A DNA stretch of 64,000 bases from Desulfosporosinus nitroreducens. GTDB taxonomy: Bacteria; Bacillota; Desulfitobacteriia; Desulfitobacteriales; Desulfitobacteriaceae. Of this stretch, positions 23,947 to 33,143 are shown in pieces. The DNA lies in assembly GCF_023897015.1 (NCBI RefSeq), contig NZ_JAMHFY010000003.1, positions 248,001 to 312,000 on the forward strand, given 5' to 3'. Position 1 is the first letter of the stretch; each line of letters opens with the position of its first letter. The notes under the pieces are model-generated. The model saw nothing but the letters and a program-made list of their open reading frames with translations, searched no databases and was not told the origin of the DNA. A program made the translations under genes and the position numbers.

Positions 23947-24380
23947 CGATTAATGATAAAGTTGTTAAATGGGAAGTCGCTAACGATGAGTTTTTAGCGG
24001 ATACACTCAGATCCCATGGCTTTCTGAGTGTTAAGAAGGCTTGTGATACAAGTTGTTGCGGGCTTTGTACTGTCTGGATGGATGGTAAATCGATGCTTTC
24101 CTGTTCTGTCCTTTCTCTGCGGGCACATAGCAAGAAAATCACAACTATAGAAGGTCTGCCCAAGGAAGCAGAGGAATTTGCCCAAATACTCAGCGCAGAA
24201 GGGGCTGAACAATGCGGTTTTTGCAGTCCAGGTTTTATAATGAGCGTCTTAGCTATGAAGAATGAGCTGGTTAACCCTACAGAGGAAGAAATTATTCACT
24301 ATTTAACGGGCAATCTATGCCGTTGTACGGGTTACATGGGACAGCTTAGAGCGATAAAGATCTATCTGGGGGTGGCTTAG
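23931..24380 (+). CDS. Molybdenum hydroxylase 2Fe-2S subunit (XdhC/CoxS-like)
   Basis: A 149-residue subunit with two 2Fe-2S clusters. The plant-type N-terminal cluster uses CDTSCCGLC and the later Cys in SMLSC (the usual CxxGxCGxC has Ser/Cys substitutions at the glycine positions). The C-terminal helical cluster uses CGFC and CRCTGY. It links the molybdenum site to the flavin. ATG 23931 with GGAGG eight bases upstream is the start; the frame itself is open from 23889. It is one base from the catalytic subunit gene. Confidence 0.93.
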   Translation: MQIELTINDKVVKWEVANDEFLADTLRSHGFLSVKKACDTSCCGLCTVWMDGKSMLSCSVLSLRAHSKKITTIEGLPKEAEEFAQILSAEGAEQCGFCSPGFIMSVLAMKNELVNPTEEEIIHYLTGNLCRCTGYMGQLRAIKIYLGVA

Positions 24381-24381
24381 A

Positions 24382-26661
24382 ATGGAAAATGTCGGACAAA
24401 GCATTCGTAAAATAGATGGAATGGCAATTGCCATGGGCAAACCTGTGTATACTGAGGATTTAGCTATGCCTAATGCTTTAGTGGTAAAAATCCTCAGAAG
24501 CCCACACGCTTTTGCCAAGATTACGTCAATAGACATTTCCAATGCGGAGTCTTTAGAGGGTGTAGAATGTATCCTGACCTTTAAGGATGTCCCGAACGCT
24601 CGATTTACTTTAGCTGGTCAATCTTATCCTGAACCTTCACCCTACGATCGTCTAATCCTTGATCAGATTGTGCGTTATGTAGGGGATGAAGTGGCTATCA
24701 TTGCGGCGGTAGACGAAAAAACTGCGCTCTTGGCTATGAAAAGAATTAAGGTTAAATATGAGGTGATGGAGCCTGTTTTAGATTTTGAGCAGGCCATTGG
24801 GCATCCTTCAGTCGTTCATCCTGAAGAGGACTTAAGCTGTAACTTTGAGATTGGACTGCAAAAAGAAAACAATATTACATCTTCCTCTCATGAAGAAGTT
24901 GGAGATGTTGACGAAGAATTTAAACGTTGTGCTGTGGTGGTAGAGGATGTCTATTATCCACAAGCTCAAGCGCATACTATGATGGAAACCTATCGGGCCT
25001 TTACCTACTTGGATCATGCAGGGAGGTTAATTGCAGTCAGTTCTACACAGGTCCCCTTTCATATTAAAAGGCAGTTGGCAAGAGCTTTACAAATCCCGGC
25101 AAGTAAGATCAGGGTGATCAAGCCTAGAATAGGTGGTGGGTTTGGCGGAAAACAAACCGGGGCAGGGGATGTATTTGCCGGCCTTGTAACTTTGAAAACA
25201 GGAAAGCCAGCGATGATCATTTATGATCGAAAAGAAACCTTTAGCGCTACAACAAGCCGTCATGCCATGAGATTAAAGGTTAAGTTAGGTGCAGACCAAG
25301 AGGGCTTTATTAGAGCTATCGATATGCAGGTTTTATCGGATACTGGTGCATATGGAGAGCATGCTCCGACTGTTTTAGGTTGTGTAGGGCATTACACGCT
25401 CCCGCTTTATAATAAAACAAGGGCGGTACGGTTTGACGGGAAGGCCGTATACACTAACAAAATGCCAGCTGGGGCTTTTAGAGGATATGGAGCAACTCAG
25501 GGTACATTCGCCTTAGAATCGACTGTAAATATGTTAGCTGAACAATTAAAGATGGATCCCACGGAAATTCGCCTTAAAAATATCAGTAAAGTTGGGGAAA
25601 CTTTTCTTACCGGGCAGGGAGTCATGCTAGGCAGTTCAACCTTAGATCGCTGTATTGCCAAGGGCAAAGAGCTGATTGGCTGGGAGGAAAAATTCCCGCG
25701 TCGGGAAGTCGGTTACAATAAAGTGAGAGCAGTAGGGATGGCGATCACGATGCAAGGCTCAGGGATTGCTAATATTGGGACTGCCTCTGCTGAAATTCGC
25801 TTAAATGATGATGGAAATTTCACTCTGCTCACTGGGGCTACGGATATGGGAACGGGCTGTGACACAATTCTCAGCCAGATGGCTGCAGAGATCTTAGAAG
25901 TTCCCATGGAGAAGATCATTGTTCATGCCGGAGATACGGATACTTCTCCCTATGACCCAGGTTCTTATGCTTCCAGTACGACCTATGTTGCGGGGGGAGC
26001 AGTGGTGAAGGCTTCAGAAGAGTTGAAACATAAAATACTAGCACAGAGTGCAGCAATTTTAGGGGTTGCCCCTCAAGACGTCGAATTCGATGGCTTAGCA
26101 GTCCGTACTATAAGCGGGGATCAAGAAATAAGCTTTGCTAAGCTAGCGGAACTTACCATCCTGGGTACGGGAAAACTTCAGTTAGTGGGTTATGCTACGC
26201 AGGGGTGTGAAGTATCCCCACCGCCTTATATTGCAGGGTTTGCTGAAGTAGAAGTTGATCAAGAAACTGGAAAAGTAGACTTAATTGACTATGTGGCAGT
26301 CATAGATTGCGGTACAGTGATTAACCCAAATCTTGCGCGTATTCAAGCCGAAGGCGGGATTGCTCAAGGAATCGGAATGGCCCTCTATGAACAGGTAAGA
26401 TATGATGAGATAGGAAAGATGGCTACGAACAGTTTTATGCAATATAAAATTCCCAGTCGCAAGGATGTCGGGAAGGTTCGAATAGCCTTTGAAGAAAGCT
26501 ACGAACCCACGGGTCCTTTTGGGGCAAAATCAATTGGAGAAGTGGTGGCTAATACTCCGCCGCCTGCCATTTCTCATGCAATTTATAATGCTGTCGGTGT
26601 TAGAGAGAATCATTTGCCGATTACTCCGGAAAAGGTTTTCTTAGGAATGCAGAAACTATAG
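24382..26661 (+). CDS. Molybdenum hydroxylase catalytic subunit (xanthine dehydrogenase-like)
   Basis: A 759-residue molybdopterin-binding subunit of full family length. Motifs: the start IRKIDGMAIAMGKPVYTEDL, IGGGFGGKQTGAGD (pterin contact), AGAFRGYGATQGTFALES, TGATDMGTGCDTILSQM, and near the end GPFGAKSIGEVVANTPPP containing the catalytic Glu. With the two small subunits it should form a cytosolic hydroxylase. Xanthine or hypoxanthine is the best guess because of the guanine-type riboswitch and PurR boxes; other purines or N-heterocycles are possible. No XdhC-type maturation factor is adjacent. A selenium-dependent hydroxylase cannot be excluded. Confidence 0.9.
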   Translation: MENVGQSIRKIDGMAIAMGKPVYTEDLAMPNALVVKILRSPHAFAKITSIDISNAESLEGVECILTFKDVPNARFTLAGQSYPEPSPYDRLILDQIVRYVGDEVAIIAAVDEKTALLAMKRIKVKYEVMEPVLDFEQAIGHPSVVHPEEDLSCNFEIGLQKENNITSSSHEEVGDVDEEFKRCAVVVEDVYYPQAQAHTMMETYRAFTYLDHAGRLIAVSSTQVPFHIKRQLARALQIPASKIRVIKPRIGGGFGGKQTGAGDVFAGLVTLKTGKPAMIIYDRKETFSATTSRHAMRLKVKLGADQEGFIRAIDMQVLSDTGAYGEHAPTVLGCVGHYTLPLYNKTRAVRFDGKAVYTNKMPAGAFRGYGATQGTFALESTVNMLAEQLKMDPTEIRLKNISKVGETFLTGQGVMLGSSTLDRCIAKGKELIGWEEKFPRREVGYNKVRAVGMAITMQGSGIANIGTASAEIRLNDDGNFTLLTGATDMGTGCDTILSQMAAEILEVPMEKIIVHAGDTDTSPYDPGSYASSTTYVAGGAVVKASEELKHKILAQSAAILGVAPQDVEFDGLAVRTISGDQEISFAKLAELTILGTGKLQLVGYATQGCEVSPPPYIAGFAEVEVDQETGKVDLIDYVAVIDCGTVINPNLARIQAEGGIAQGIGMALYEQVRYDEIGKMATNSFMQYKIPSRKDVGKVRIAFEESYEPTGPFGAKSIGEVVANTPPPAISHAIYNAVGVRENHLPITPEKVFLGMQKL

Positions 26662-26706
26662 ATCATAAGAGACTGGGGAAGTTACAACCGCCAGATATAA
26701 TGAGAA

Positions 26707-26768
26707 GAGCATTTTTGATTCACAAGTGGAGTCTTTGGTCCGCTGAAGTATCAAAAATGCTCATTTTT
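26707..26768 (+). terminator. Rho-independent terminator after the hydroxylase operon
   Basis: GAGCATTTTTGAT and ATCAAAAATGCTC pair perfectly over 13 bases around a 30-nt loop, then ATTTTTTG. Confidence 0.85.
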
Positions 26769-26844
26769 TGTTGTTTCTGTCGATTTGCACATCCATAATA
26801 ATGTATACTGTGATAGATAAGATAAGCCGAGAGGTCGTGGTGAA

Positions 26845-27186
26845 ATGACTGAAAATAATAGATTCAGTAAAGAAGGGTTCGTTTCAAAAACCGTAACTCT
26901 TCCTCGTTTGAATCGTTTGAGCCCCTCCCTGGAAAGTACAGCTCTTAAAATTATGGAAGAATCCGGTGAGCTAGCTCAGGCAATTGGTAAACTTAGAGGG
27001 CTCAGTGGAGAGAGTCAGCGGATGAAAGAAGAGGAAGCCATGCAGATGGTGGCTCGAGAATTGGTAGATGTGGCTCAGACAGCAGTAACAATGATGTTTG
27101 TTTTGGAAGAGCAATATGGAATTAATTTGGAAGCTATTTTAAAAGAGCATTTAGAAAAACTACGGTATAAGGGATACTGTGATTAA
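26845..27186 (+). CDS. MazG-like nucleotide pyrophosphohydrolase
   Basis: A 113-residue all-helical protein of the MazG/dUTPase-like superfamily. The metal-binding pattern is visible as MEESGELAQAIGKL (ExxE) and ARELVDVAQTAVTMM (ExxD). Such single-domain proteins hydrolyse nucleoside triphosphates to monophosphates and pyrophosphate, often as house-cleaning enzymes. The exact substrate is unknown. The GAGAGGTCGTGG site upstream is moderate. A single gene between terminators. Confidence 0.85.
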   Translation: MTENNRFSKEGFVSKTVTLPRLNRLSPSLESTALKIMEESGELAQAIGKLRGLSGESQRMKEEEAMQMVARELVDVAQTAVTMMFVLEEQYGINLEAILKEHLEKLRYKGYCD

Positions 27187-27370
27187 GGTTCTTAGTATTC
27201 AATCTCTTGCTGGAAGGACATTTTGAGTATGTTCCGGAGTTATTTTGCCATATATAGGTTGTTTAATTTGTTTATGTGATTCAAGTCACGATAAGTCAGT
27301 TTAGAGTTTAGTATAATTCAAGGTAATAAATTAAAGGACTATTCTGACTAACGGAGAGGGGTTGTTCTAA

Positions 27371-28387
27371 ATGCTGTCAGGTCAAGCTGTAACAACCGCC
27401 ATGGGCATTTTGCCGCACACTGATTTACCAGAGGCTCAGAGATTGGCGCTGAGTTTAGATATTCCGTTTTGGCCTCAATTACCGCGTTTTCGATTTAAGG
27501 AAGATATGTATGCTCAATTTGCCGAGCATTTCCCAGGTATCATAGTTAATGAAGAAAAACAAAGTCTTCATTTCTCCCATGAACGCTTTGCACAGGAACT
27601 TGACGAATATCTCGAGGCTAGTATTAGCCCAGATTACTTTGCATTATCTGAAGAATCTTCAGCAGCGTTTAATGGATTTTTAGCTCAGGATCTGTCCTCC
27701 TATAAAATGATTCATGGGCAGACAGTTGGTCCAATTAGTTTTGGACTGAAAATCTGCGACGAAGAACGAAAACCAATGATTTACAATGATTTTGTTCGCG
27801 AAATTCTATATGATTTTCTTCATCATAAGATAACTTGGCAATATAATCAATTGAAGAAGGTTCATTCTACACCCTTTGTTTGGCTGGATGAACCAGGATT
27901 AGAAATGATCTTTAACTCGCTAAGTGCTTATACTTCAGAAGTTGCTCAAGTGGAATACGGGGCTTTCTTGTTTAAACTGCCGGGTCCGAAAGGTGTCCAT
28001 TTATGCGGGAATCCTGATTGGTCCTTTCTATTAAAAGCAGATATAGATATTCTTTCGGTCGATGCTTTTAGCTGGGGACACATTTTGGTTCGTTACATTG
28101 ATGAAGTAAAAGAATTTTTGAGACGGGGAAAAATAATCTCCTGGGGAGTCATCCCCACTTTGACCAGCGAATTAAGTTCAGAGACCATCCAATCACTGAC
28201 TGCTCGTTTGCTTGATTTATGGAAGTTTCTTAACCATCATGGACTGGATGATAGTTTGATTTATGATCGTTCCTGGTTAGCCCCGTCTCGTTGTTGTCTT
28301 ATTAATAGGGATGGAAATGCCAGTATCAATCGCTCTTTTGAATTGTTACAAGAAATATCCCAAAACCTGAAATTAAGATTTGCGTAA
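27371..28387 (+). CDS. UROD/MetE-like superfamily protein
   Basis: A 338-residue TIM-barrel protein resembling the C-terminal domain of cobalamin-independent methionine synthase. Visible are IHGQTVGPISFGLKI, VWLDEPGLEMIFNSLSAY and VHLCGNPDWSFLL, where His and Cys could be zinc ligands, and LAPSRCCLIN near the end with another Cys. Homologues in acetogens and sulfate reducers are thought to use corrinoid or other methyl donors, since the MetE N-terminal folate half is missing. The ORF begins at ATG 27371 behind GAGAGGGG. A terminator follows. Confidence 0.75.
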   Translation: MLSGQAVTTAMGILPHTDLPEAQRLALSLDIPFWPQLPRFRFKEDMYAQFAEHFPGIIVNEEKQSLHFSHERFAQELDEYLEASISPDYFALSEESSAAFNGFLAQDLSSYKMIHGQTVGPISFGLKICDEERKPMIYNDFVREILYDFLHHKITWQYNQLKKVHSTPFVWLDEPGLEMIFNSLSAYTSEVAQVEYGAFLFKLPGPKGVHLCGNPDWSFLLKADIDILSVDAFSWGHILVRYIDEVKEFLRRGKIISWGVIPTLTSELSSETIQSLTARLLDLWKFLNHHGLDDSLIYDRSWLAPSRCCLINRDGNASINRSFELLQEISQNLKLRFA

Positions 28388-28408
28388 CTGCTAATATACA
28401 GAAACATT

Positions 28409-28438
28409 GGCTGAGATACCATTCTTTCAGCCTTTTTT
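28409..28438 (+). terminator. Rho-independent terminator
   Basis: GGCTGA and TCAGCC around a 12-nt loop, directly followed by TTTTTT. Confidence 0.85.
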
Positions 28439-28534
28439 GTTTCAAATAAAATTTCTTTCATAGGAGTGGAGGAATTCATCGGAATTTACCGAATGTTGAA
28501 GATAGATGGAATGTTATAAAACGGAGGGTTTTTA

Positions 28535-29377
28535 ATGAAAAGGATTGCCCTGGTGACAGATAGTACAGCTGACCTAACGGAAGAAGTTAAAAAGGATTTT
28601 GATATTCATGTAATCCCTCTTAAAGTGAGGTTTGGAGTGCAGGAGTATTCTGATGGGGAGCTTACAAGTGAAGACTTCTATCGACGTTTAATGGAAGATA
28701 AGATACTTCCAAAAACATCACAACCAACTCCGGAAGAGTTTAGCTGTTTATACAGTAAGTTGCTAGAGGAATATCAAGAAATTATCTCCGTGCATATATC
28801 TTCTGCTTTGAGCGGTACATTTAATGCTGCATATCTGGCCAAGGAGAAGTTCAAAGAAAGGATCCACCTCGTAGACTCAAAAACCATTAGCCTGGGTGCA
28901 GGACTAATGGTAATGGAAGTTGCAAGGAATATTAAAGAGGGTCAAGATACTGAATGGATTCTTGAGAACATTAAGAAGGCCAGAAAAAATATCGAAACGC
29001 TTTTCACTTTAAATACGTTGGAGTACCTGCAAAAGGGGGGGCGTATCGGGAGGGTTCAAGGTTTCATGGGCTCGCTCTTGAATATTAAGCCAATCATCCG
29101 GGTAGGAGATGACGGGGTATATCAAACCTATGGAAAAGCGCATAGTCAGAAGAAGGCGTTAGATAGTGTTGTGCAGGCTTATCAAGATTTAACTAAAGGC
29201 AGGAAACCAATCCGATTGGTAGTAGCTCACGGTGCTGCACATAAGGCTGGAACATATCTGAAGGAAGCTTTAGAATATGCCTTTCAACTTCAGACAACGG
29301 TTTTTACTCAGGTGGGGCCAGTTATAGGGGTGCACACTGGGCCGGGAACGGTGGGAGCCGCTATTCAGTTCGAGTAA
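28535..29377 (+). CDS. DegV family fatty-acid-binding protein
   Basis: A 280-residue DegV/FakB-type protein. It binds a fatty acid and presents it to a fatty acid kinase (FakA type) for phosphorylation. Signature: IALVTDSTADLTEEV at the N-terminus, PKTSQPTPEEF, SVHISSALSGTFNAA, LNTLEYLQKGGRIGRVQGFMGSLLNIKPII, and a C-terminal VGPVIGVHTGPGTVG. Strong GGAGGG upstream of the ATG. No fakA lies nearby. A terminator follows. Confidence 0.93.
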   Translation: MKRIALVTDSTADLTEEVKKDFDIHVIPLKVRFGVQEYSDGELTSEDFYRRLMEDKILPKTSQPTPEEFSCLYSKLLEEYQEIISVHISSALSGTFNAAYLAKEKFKERIHLVDSKTISLGAGLMVMEVARNIKEGQDTEWILENIKKARKNIETLFTLNTLEYLQKGGRIGRVQGFMGSLLNIKPIIRVGDDGVYQTYGKAHSQKKALDSVVQAYQDLTKGRKPIRLVVAHGAAHKAGTYLKEALEYAFQLQTTVFTQVGPVIGVHTGPGTVGAAIQFE

Positions 29378-29383
29378 AAAACT

Positions 29384-29419
29384 AAGAACCCATGGGATAA
29401 AATCTCAAGGGTTCTTTTT
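29384..29419 (+). terminator. Rho-independent terminator after degV
   Basis: AAGAACCC and GGGTTCTT around a 17-nt loop, then TTTTAT. Confidence 0.8.
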
Positions 29420-29465
29420 ATACTAACAGTATAAACTTTCTGGTGAAGGTCCCTTCTCGCCATCC

Positions 29466-29531
29466 TGCAAGAAGGCTAATCCGTGCGAAGACAGTGTCTG
29501 CAAGAAGAGTAATCCGTGCGAAAACAGTGTT
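29466..29531. repeat. Two tandem copies of a 33-bp repeat
   Basis: TGCAAGAAG-N2-TAATCCGTGCGAA-N-ACAGTGT occurs twice head to tail (29466-29498, 29499-29531) with four differences. The surrounding 29420-29740 holds no gene. The repeat is followed by a GC-rich stretch ending near 29580. Confidence 0.7.
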
Positions 29532-29740
29532 TTCGTGGGCTCCAAGGAGACTTGGCCGTCCATGGCGATGCTTGTGGTTGGGTGCTAGATAAGTTTTATT
29601 TATGATACTATTTAAAAATCTTTGGCAATATAATTAGGAAGATAATAATTTAAACATGATATAAGCTTGGAATTGAGTAGATTGGCCTCTGCATATAATT
29701 AACTAATATATTGTTCGGTTGGAAGGGTGAGTGCTGCATA

Positions 29741-29905
29741 ATGGGCTATTTGACACTGACATTAGCGATGGTAATTATAGTATCGGTGGGTTTTTGGTCA
29801 AGAAACCGTCGTCTCAAATCAGAGAAGAGACAAAAACAAACTGTACCCAAAGTCTATCCTTTATCAAGAACAAAGAGCCAGACTAAACTGCGTAGAATCA
29901 AATAG
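29741..29905 (+). CDS. Small single-span membrane protein
   Basis: A 54-residue product: MGYLTLTLAMVIIVSVGFWS forms one membrane helix, followed by a very basic tail (RNRRLKSEKRQKQ, TKLRRIK). The ATG lies 14 bases after GGAAGGGTGAG, a rather long spacing. The frame is open further upstream but the residues before Met are not hydrophobic. Its stop is three bases from the stop of the convergent acyl-CoA dehydrogenase-like gene. Function unknown. Confidence 0.5.
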   Translation: MGYLTLTLAMVIIVSVGFWSRNRRLKSEKRQKQTVPKVYPLSRTKSQTKLRRIK

Positions 29906-29907
29906 GG

Positions 29908-31611
29908 TTAAGCGTGTTGATAGGTACCTGCTAAAGGCTTAACCTCTGTCTCCCAAAGCGCTTGAGTGGCAGCAGAATTTAAGTTAGGCTTTTTCATCAT
30001 GGCTTTTAAGAAATCTTCTTGTTGTGCAGAATTGTTATAATTTGAAATCTGAGTTAAGGCGAATTGAGCAAAGTCACGAACTATAAAGCTGAAAATTTCA
30101 TCCAGTAAGGCGGAAGAAATAGTATGGATTTTGGAGTTTTCCAAGATCAGCTGGGCATAAACAATTAATGTAAACATTTCACCTAAAGCGAGCATATAGT
30201 CAATATTTCTTAGCTGTTCCTGATTAGGGCTGGCTTGTTCTAAGAAGGAACGGAAGAGTTCAATTTGTTCTTGAAAAACAGTTACATTGGGGACTTGAAT
30301 TCCTTCGTAGGCCAAACGGTAGTCTGGAAAACGGACAGACGCAAGTTTCCCTGCCTTTTGACGGAATAGATAGGAATCGTCTGCAAGATCGTCCCGTTTG
30401 GGAATAATGGGGTATTCTTGAGGATTAAAGAAATAGTTGTTAATAAACTTAATTACGAGGGCAATATTTACATGAGTCGTCCCTTCCAAGCGAGGAATCA
30501 TACCGATGTCCCGGATGGCCGTTTCAAAATATGTGTCTTGTTCAAATCCTTTGGCAGCAATAGCATCGAGGAGCATTTCAATAATTTTCATCCCCTGAGT
30601 AGTAACTTTCATTTTTTGTATGGGATTGAAGAGTAAATAACGTCTGTCGTTGTCAGTGGCAGAACGGAAATAATCTAAACTTCTTAAGGCATACAACTTC
30701 ATGGCAATCAGTCGGGCATAGGATTCAGTGAAAATTTTCTGGATATGTGGAAAATCAGTGACCTTATTACCGTATAATTCACGGTTTGAGGCGTGATTCA
30801 AAGCTTCATAATAAGCATGGGTACAAATACCTATAGAGGCAAATCCTAATTGAAATTTGCCAATGTTAATACTAGAAAGGGCAGAATCCCAAGCTAAAGG
30901 CCCACTTGATAGAATCTCATTCTGAGTGATTGGATAATCGATCAGTTCGTAATCTCCTACATAGGCGGCACGAACCCCAGAAGTTGAGATTTTTTTAATT
31001 AATTTGTAGTTGCGGTGTTGACTATCGACGATAAAAAATACGTAATCTTTAGAGTCGCTATATTTAGCGAAAGTCGATACTAGTGCTGCTTCATTAGCAT
31101 TACCAATATAGTACTTTCCACCGTTAGCACGGTAGTTCCCTTCGCTAGTCGAAGATAATGACATTTCATTACTGTAAAGATCTGCACCATGAGCTTTTTC
31201 GGATAATCCGAACGCAAAGATAGCACCCTCTCTTAGTTTTTCTGCCGTTAAGTGTTTTGCTTTTTCATTATCTCCCATCCAAATCGGTCCAAGTCCAAGA
31301 ATGGAAACCTGGTAAGCGTACTGATACGACAAGGAATAAAATGCACTTATCTCGTTAAATTCACAGACTCGACTTAGATCAAATCGTGAGTCAGGTGCAC
31401 CATATCCTGCCGGGGTTAATAAAGTAGAAAAAATTTGTTCTTTTTTAATTAGTTTTAAGAAATCCGTATACCATCGACTTGCCTGGTCATCTTCTTTGAT
31501 GCTTCTGAGCCCTTTTTCCTCAAAAAAAGCAATAGTTTTCTCCATTATTTCCTTTGATTGAGAATCTTTTTGCGGACTTTCATAGTTTTGTGGATTAAGT
31601 AAGAGGGACAC
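29908..31611 (-). CDS. Acyl-CoA dehydrogenase family protein, divergent
   Basis: About 567 residues, with the order of an acyl-CoA dehydrogenase: an N-terminal helical domain, a middle beta domain (FAFGLSEKAHGADLYSNEM, GGKYYIGNANEAALVSTFA), a C-terminal four-helix domain, and PRLEGTTHVNIAL, where the Glu occupies the catalytic base position. A further 150-residue helical extension follows, as in VLCAD or AcrC-like forms. The middle domain is more divergent than in the dehydrogenase at 50 kb, so the substrate is unclear. The start is probably GTG 31611 (VSLLLNPQ); GTG 31620 is too near the AAAGG site. A TetR-like palindrome lies upstream. Confidence 0.8.
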   Translation of the reverse strand: MSLLLNPQNYESPQKDSQSKEIMEKTIAFFEEKGLRSIKEDDQASRWYTDFLKLIKKEQIFSTLLTPAGYGAPDSRFDLSRVCEFNEISAFYSLSYQYAYQVSILGLGPIWMGDNEKAKHLTAEKLREGAIFAFGLSEKAHGADLYSNEMSLSSTSEGNYRANGGKYYIGNANEAALVSTFAKYSDSKDYVFFIVDSQHRNYKLIKKISTSGVRAAYVGDYELIDYPITQNEILSSGPLAWDSALSSINIGKFQLGFASIGICTHAYYEALNHASNRELYGNKVTDFPHIQKIFTESYARLIAMKLYALRSLDYFRSATDNDRRYLLFNPIQKMKVTTQGMKIIEMLLDAIAAKGFEQDTYFETAIRDIGMIPRLEGTTHVNIALVIKFINNYFFNPQEYPIIPKRDDLADDSYLFRQKAGKLASVRFPDYRLAYEGIQVPNVTVFQEQIELFRSFLEQASPNQEQLRNIDYMLALGEMFTLIVYAQLILENSKIHTISSALLDEIFSFIVRDFAQFALTQISNYNNSAQQEDFLKAMMKKPNLNSAATQALWETEVKPLAGTYQHA

Positions 31612-31639
31612 CAACCTCACACCTTTCTTCTAATTGATA

Positions 31640-31659
31640 TAATGAATGACCGTTCATCA
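31640..31659 (-). promoter_or_regulatory. Palindrome, candidate TetR-family operator
   Basis: ATGAATGACCGTTCAT pairs in seven of eight symmetric positions apart from the centre. It resembles the TGAATGA...TCATTCA operators of FadR-type TetR repressors of fatty acid genes. It lies about 30 bases before the acyl-CoA dehydrogenase-like start. Confidence 0.45.
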
Positions 31660-31817
31660 ATTATCATAATTATCTCATAAATTCCGAGAATGTAAAGTAA
31701 ACATTTTCGTATCTTGTAGCAGTAGGCTCCTTAGCTTAAACCTTTCTAATCAGACCCATCAACTTAATAAGGGGTATGATTATCGTGATTTATCAAATAA
31801 TAGCATATGAGAATCGT

Positions 31818-31846
31818 TTGATAAGTTAACAATGGGTTCTGATAAT
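31818..31846 (+). promoter_or_regulatory. Sigma-A promoter of msrAB
   Basis: TTGATA, 17-base spacer, GATAAT. It lies 90 bases before the msrAB start. The rest of 31621-31936 shows only AT-rich sequence. Confidence 0.5.
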
Positions 31847-31936
31847 AACTCTAATTTATATTAATTTCAATTGATTATATGCCTATTAATAACTAAAGTG
31901 GCGAAGATGATTTAGAGAGAATGTGAGGAAGAAATT

Positions 31937-32899
31937 ATGAACAATAACGAATTCCAACTTGCTACCTTTGCGGGAGGCTGTTTTTGGTGTATGGTCAAAC
32001 CGTTTGAAGAATTGTCTGGCATTGTTAAAGTGGAGTCAGGATATACTGGCGGGAATTTAGAAAATCCTACATATGAGGACGTTTGCTCTAAAAAGACAGG
32101 GCACTATGAGGCGGTACAAGTTACCTTTGATCCACTTTTGTTGTCTTACACTCAATTATTAGAGGTTTTTTGGAGACAAATTGACCCTACAAACCCAGGA
32201 GGACAGTTTGCTGATCTAGGGCAAGCCTATAGAACAGCCATTTTCTATCATAATCAGGAACAGAGGAATTTTGCCGAGCGGTCTAAAGAAAATCTGGAAA
32301 AAAGCAAGAGATTCCAGAATCCTATCGTAACGGAAATTATACCAGCTGCGACGTTTTATCCCGCTGAAGACTATCACCAAGGTTATTATAAGAAGTTTCC
32401 ATTAAGATACGGTGCCTACAGACAAGGATCAGGACGGGATACGTTTCTCAATGAACATTGGAGTCAGGAAAAGGAACAAGAAAAGGAGCTAAAAGCTAAA
32501 CTGTCAACGTTACAGTATGAAGTTACTCAAAAACGAGGGACAGAACCACCTTTTCAAAATGAATACTGGAATAATGTCAGAGAAGGAATTTATGTTGATG
32601 TGATATCTGGGGAGCCTCTTTTCAGCTCTCAAGACAAATTCGATTCTGGTTGTGGGTGGCCTAGCTTTTCAAAACCTCTCAGGCCTGAAGAGATAAAGGA
32701 AAAGCCTGATTTTAGTCATTTAATTAAGAGAACTGAGGTTGTGAGTGCAAAATCGGATGCACATCTCGGGCATGTCTTTGAGGATGGTCCTGAGCCAACT
32801 GGGCTTCGTTACTGTATCAATTCTGCAGCTCTGCGGTTTATTCCTAAAGAAGTACTAGTTGAAGAGGGTTATGGAAGCTACTGTGAAATGTTTAAATAA
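31937..32899 (+). CDS. msrAB: Peptide methionine sulfoxide reductase MsrA-MsrB fusion
   Basis: A 320-residue two-domain repair enzyme reducing both S- and R-methionine sulfoxide. The MsrA domain (about 7-160) has the catalytic Cys in [16 protein letters not shown] and the SGYTGG segment. The MsrB domain (about 190-315) has [21 protein letters not shown] and the catalytic Cys in [12 protein letters not shown]. The zinc-binding CxxC pairs of many MsrB proteins are absent ([13 protein letters not shown]). The catalytic codons are TGT/TGC, not TGA. ATG start with GAGGAAG. Single gene ending at a terminator. Confidence 0.95.
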   Translation: MNNNEFQLATFAGGCFWCMVKPFEELSGIVKVESGYTGGNLENPTYEDVCSKKTGHYEAVQVTFDPLLLSYTQLLEVFWRQIDPTNPGGQFADLGQAYRTAIFYHNQEQRNFAERSKENLEKSKRFQNPIVTEIIPAATFYPAEDYHQGYYKKFPLRYGAYRQGSGRDTFLNEHWSQEKEQEKELKAKLSTLQYEVTQKRGTEPPFQNEYWNNVREGIYVDVISGEPLFSSQDKFDSGCGWPSFSKPLRPEEIKEKPDFSHLIKRTEVVSAKSDAHLGHVFEDGPEPTGLRYCINSAALRFIPKEVLVEEGYGSYCEMFK

Positions 32900-32938
32900 A
32901 GAACATAAATAATTTGATCCGAGATTCATTATTAATGT

Positions 32939-32972
32939 AAAACCTCCTGGTCTTTCGACCGGGAGGTTTTTA
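32939..32972 (+). terminator. Rho-independent terminator after msrAB
   Basis: AAAACCTCCTGGTC and GACCGGGAGGTTTT pair around TTTC, followed by TT. Two similar terminators occur at 33.74 and 36.13 kb. Confidence 0.9.
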
Positions 32973-33143
32973 TAGTTGATTAAAATTATTGCCAATAATA
33001 CAGATAATTTAGATTTTATAGTATAATATAGCTATAAATTATGTAACTTTTAGATTGAACTATATTTTTGAAAACATTAATTTAAAGTTATGCAACGATA
33101 AGTAAGATTGAAATACTAATATTCTGAAAGGAGTGTGCGAGTT

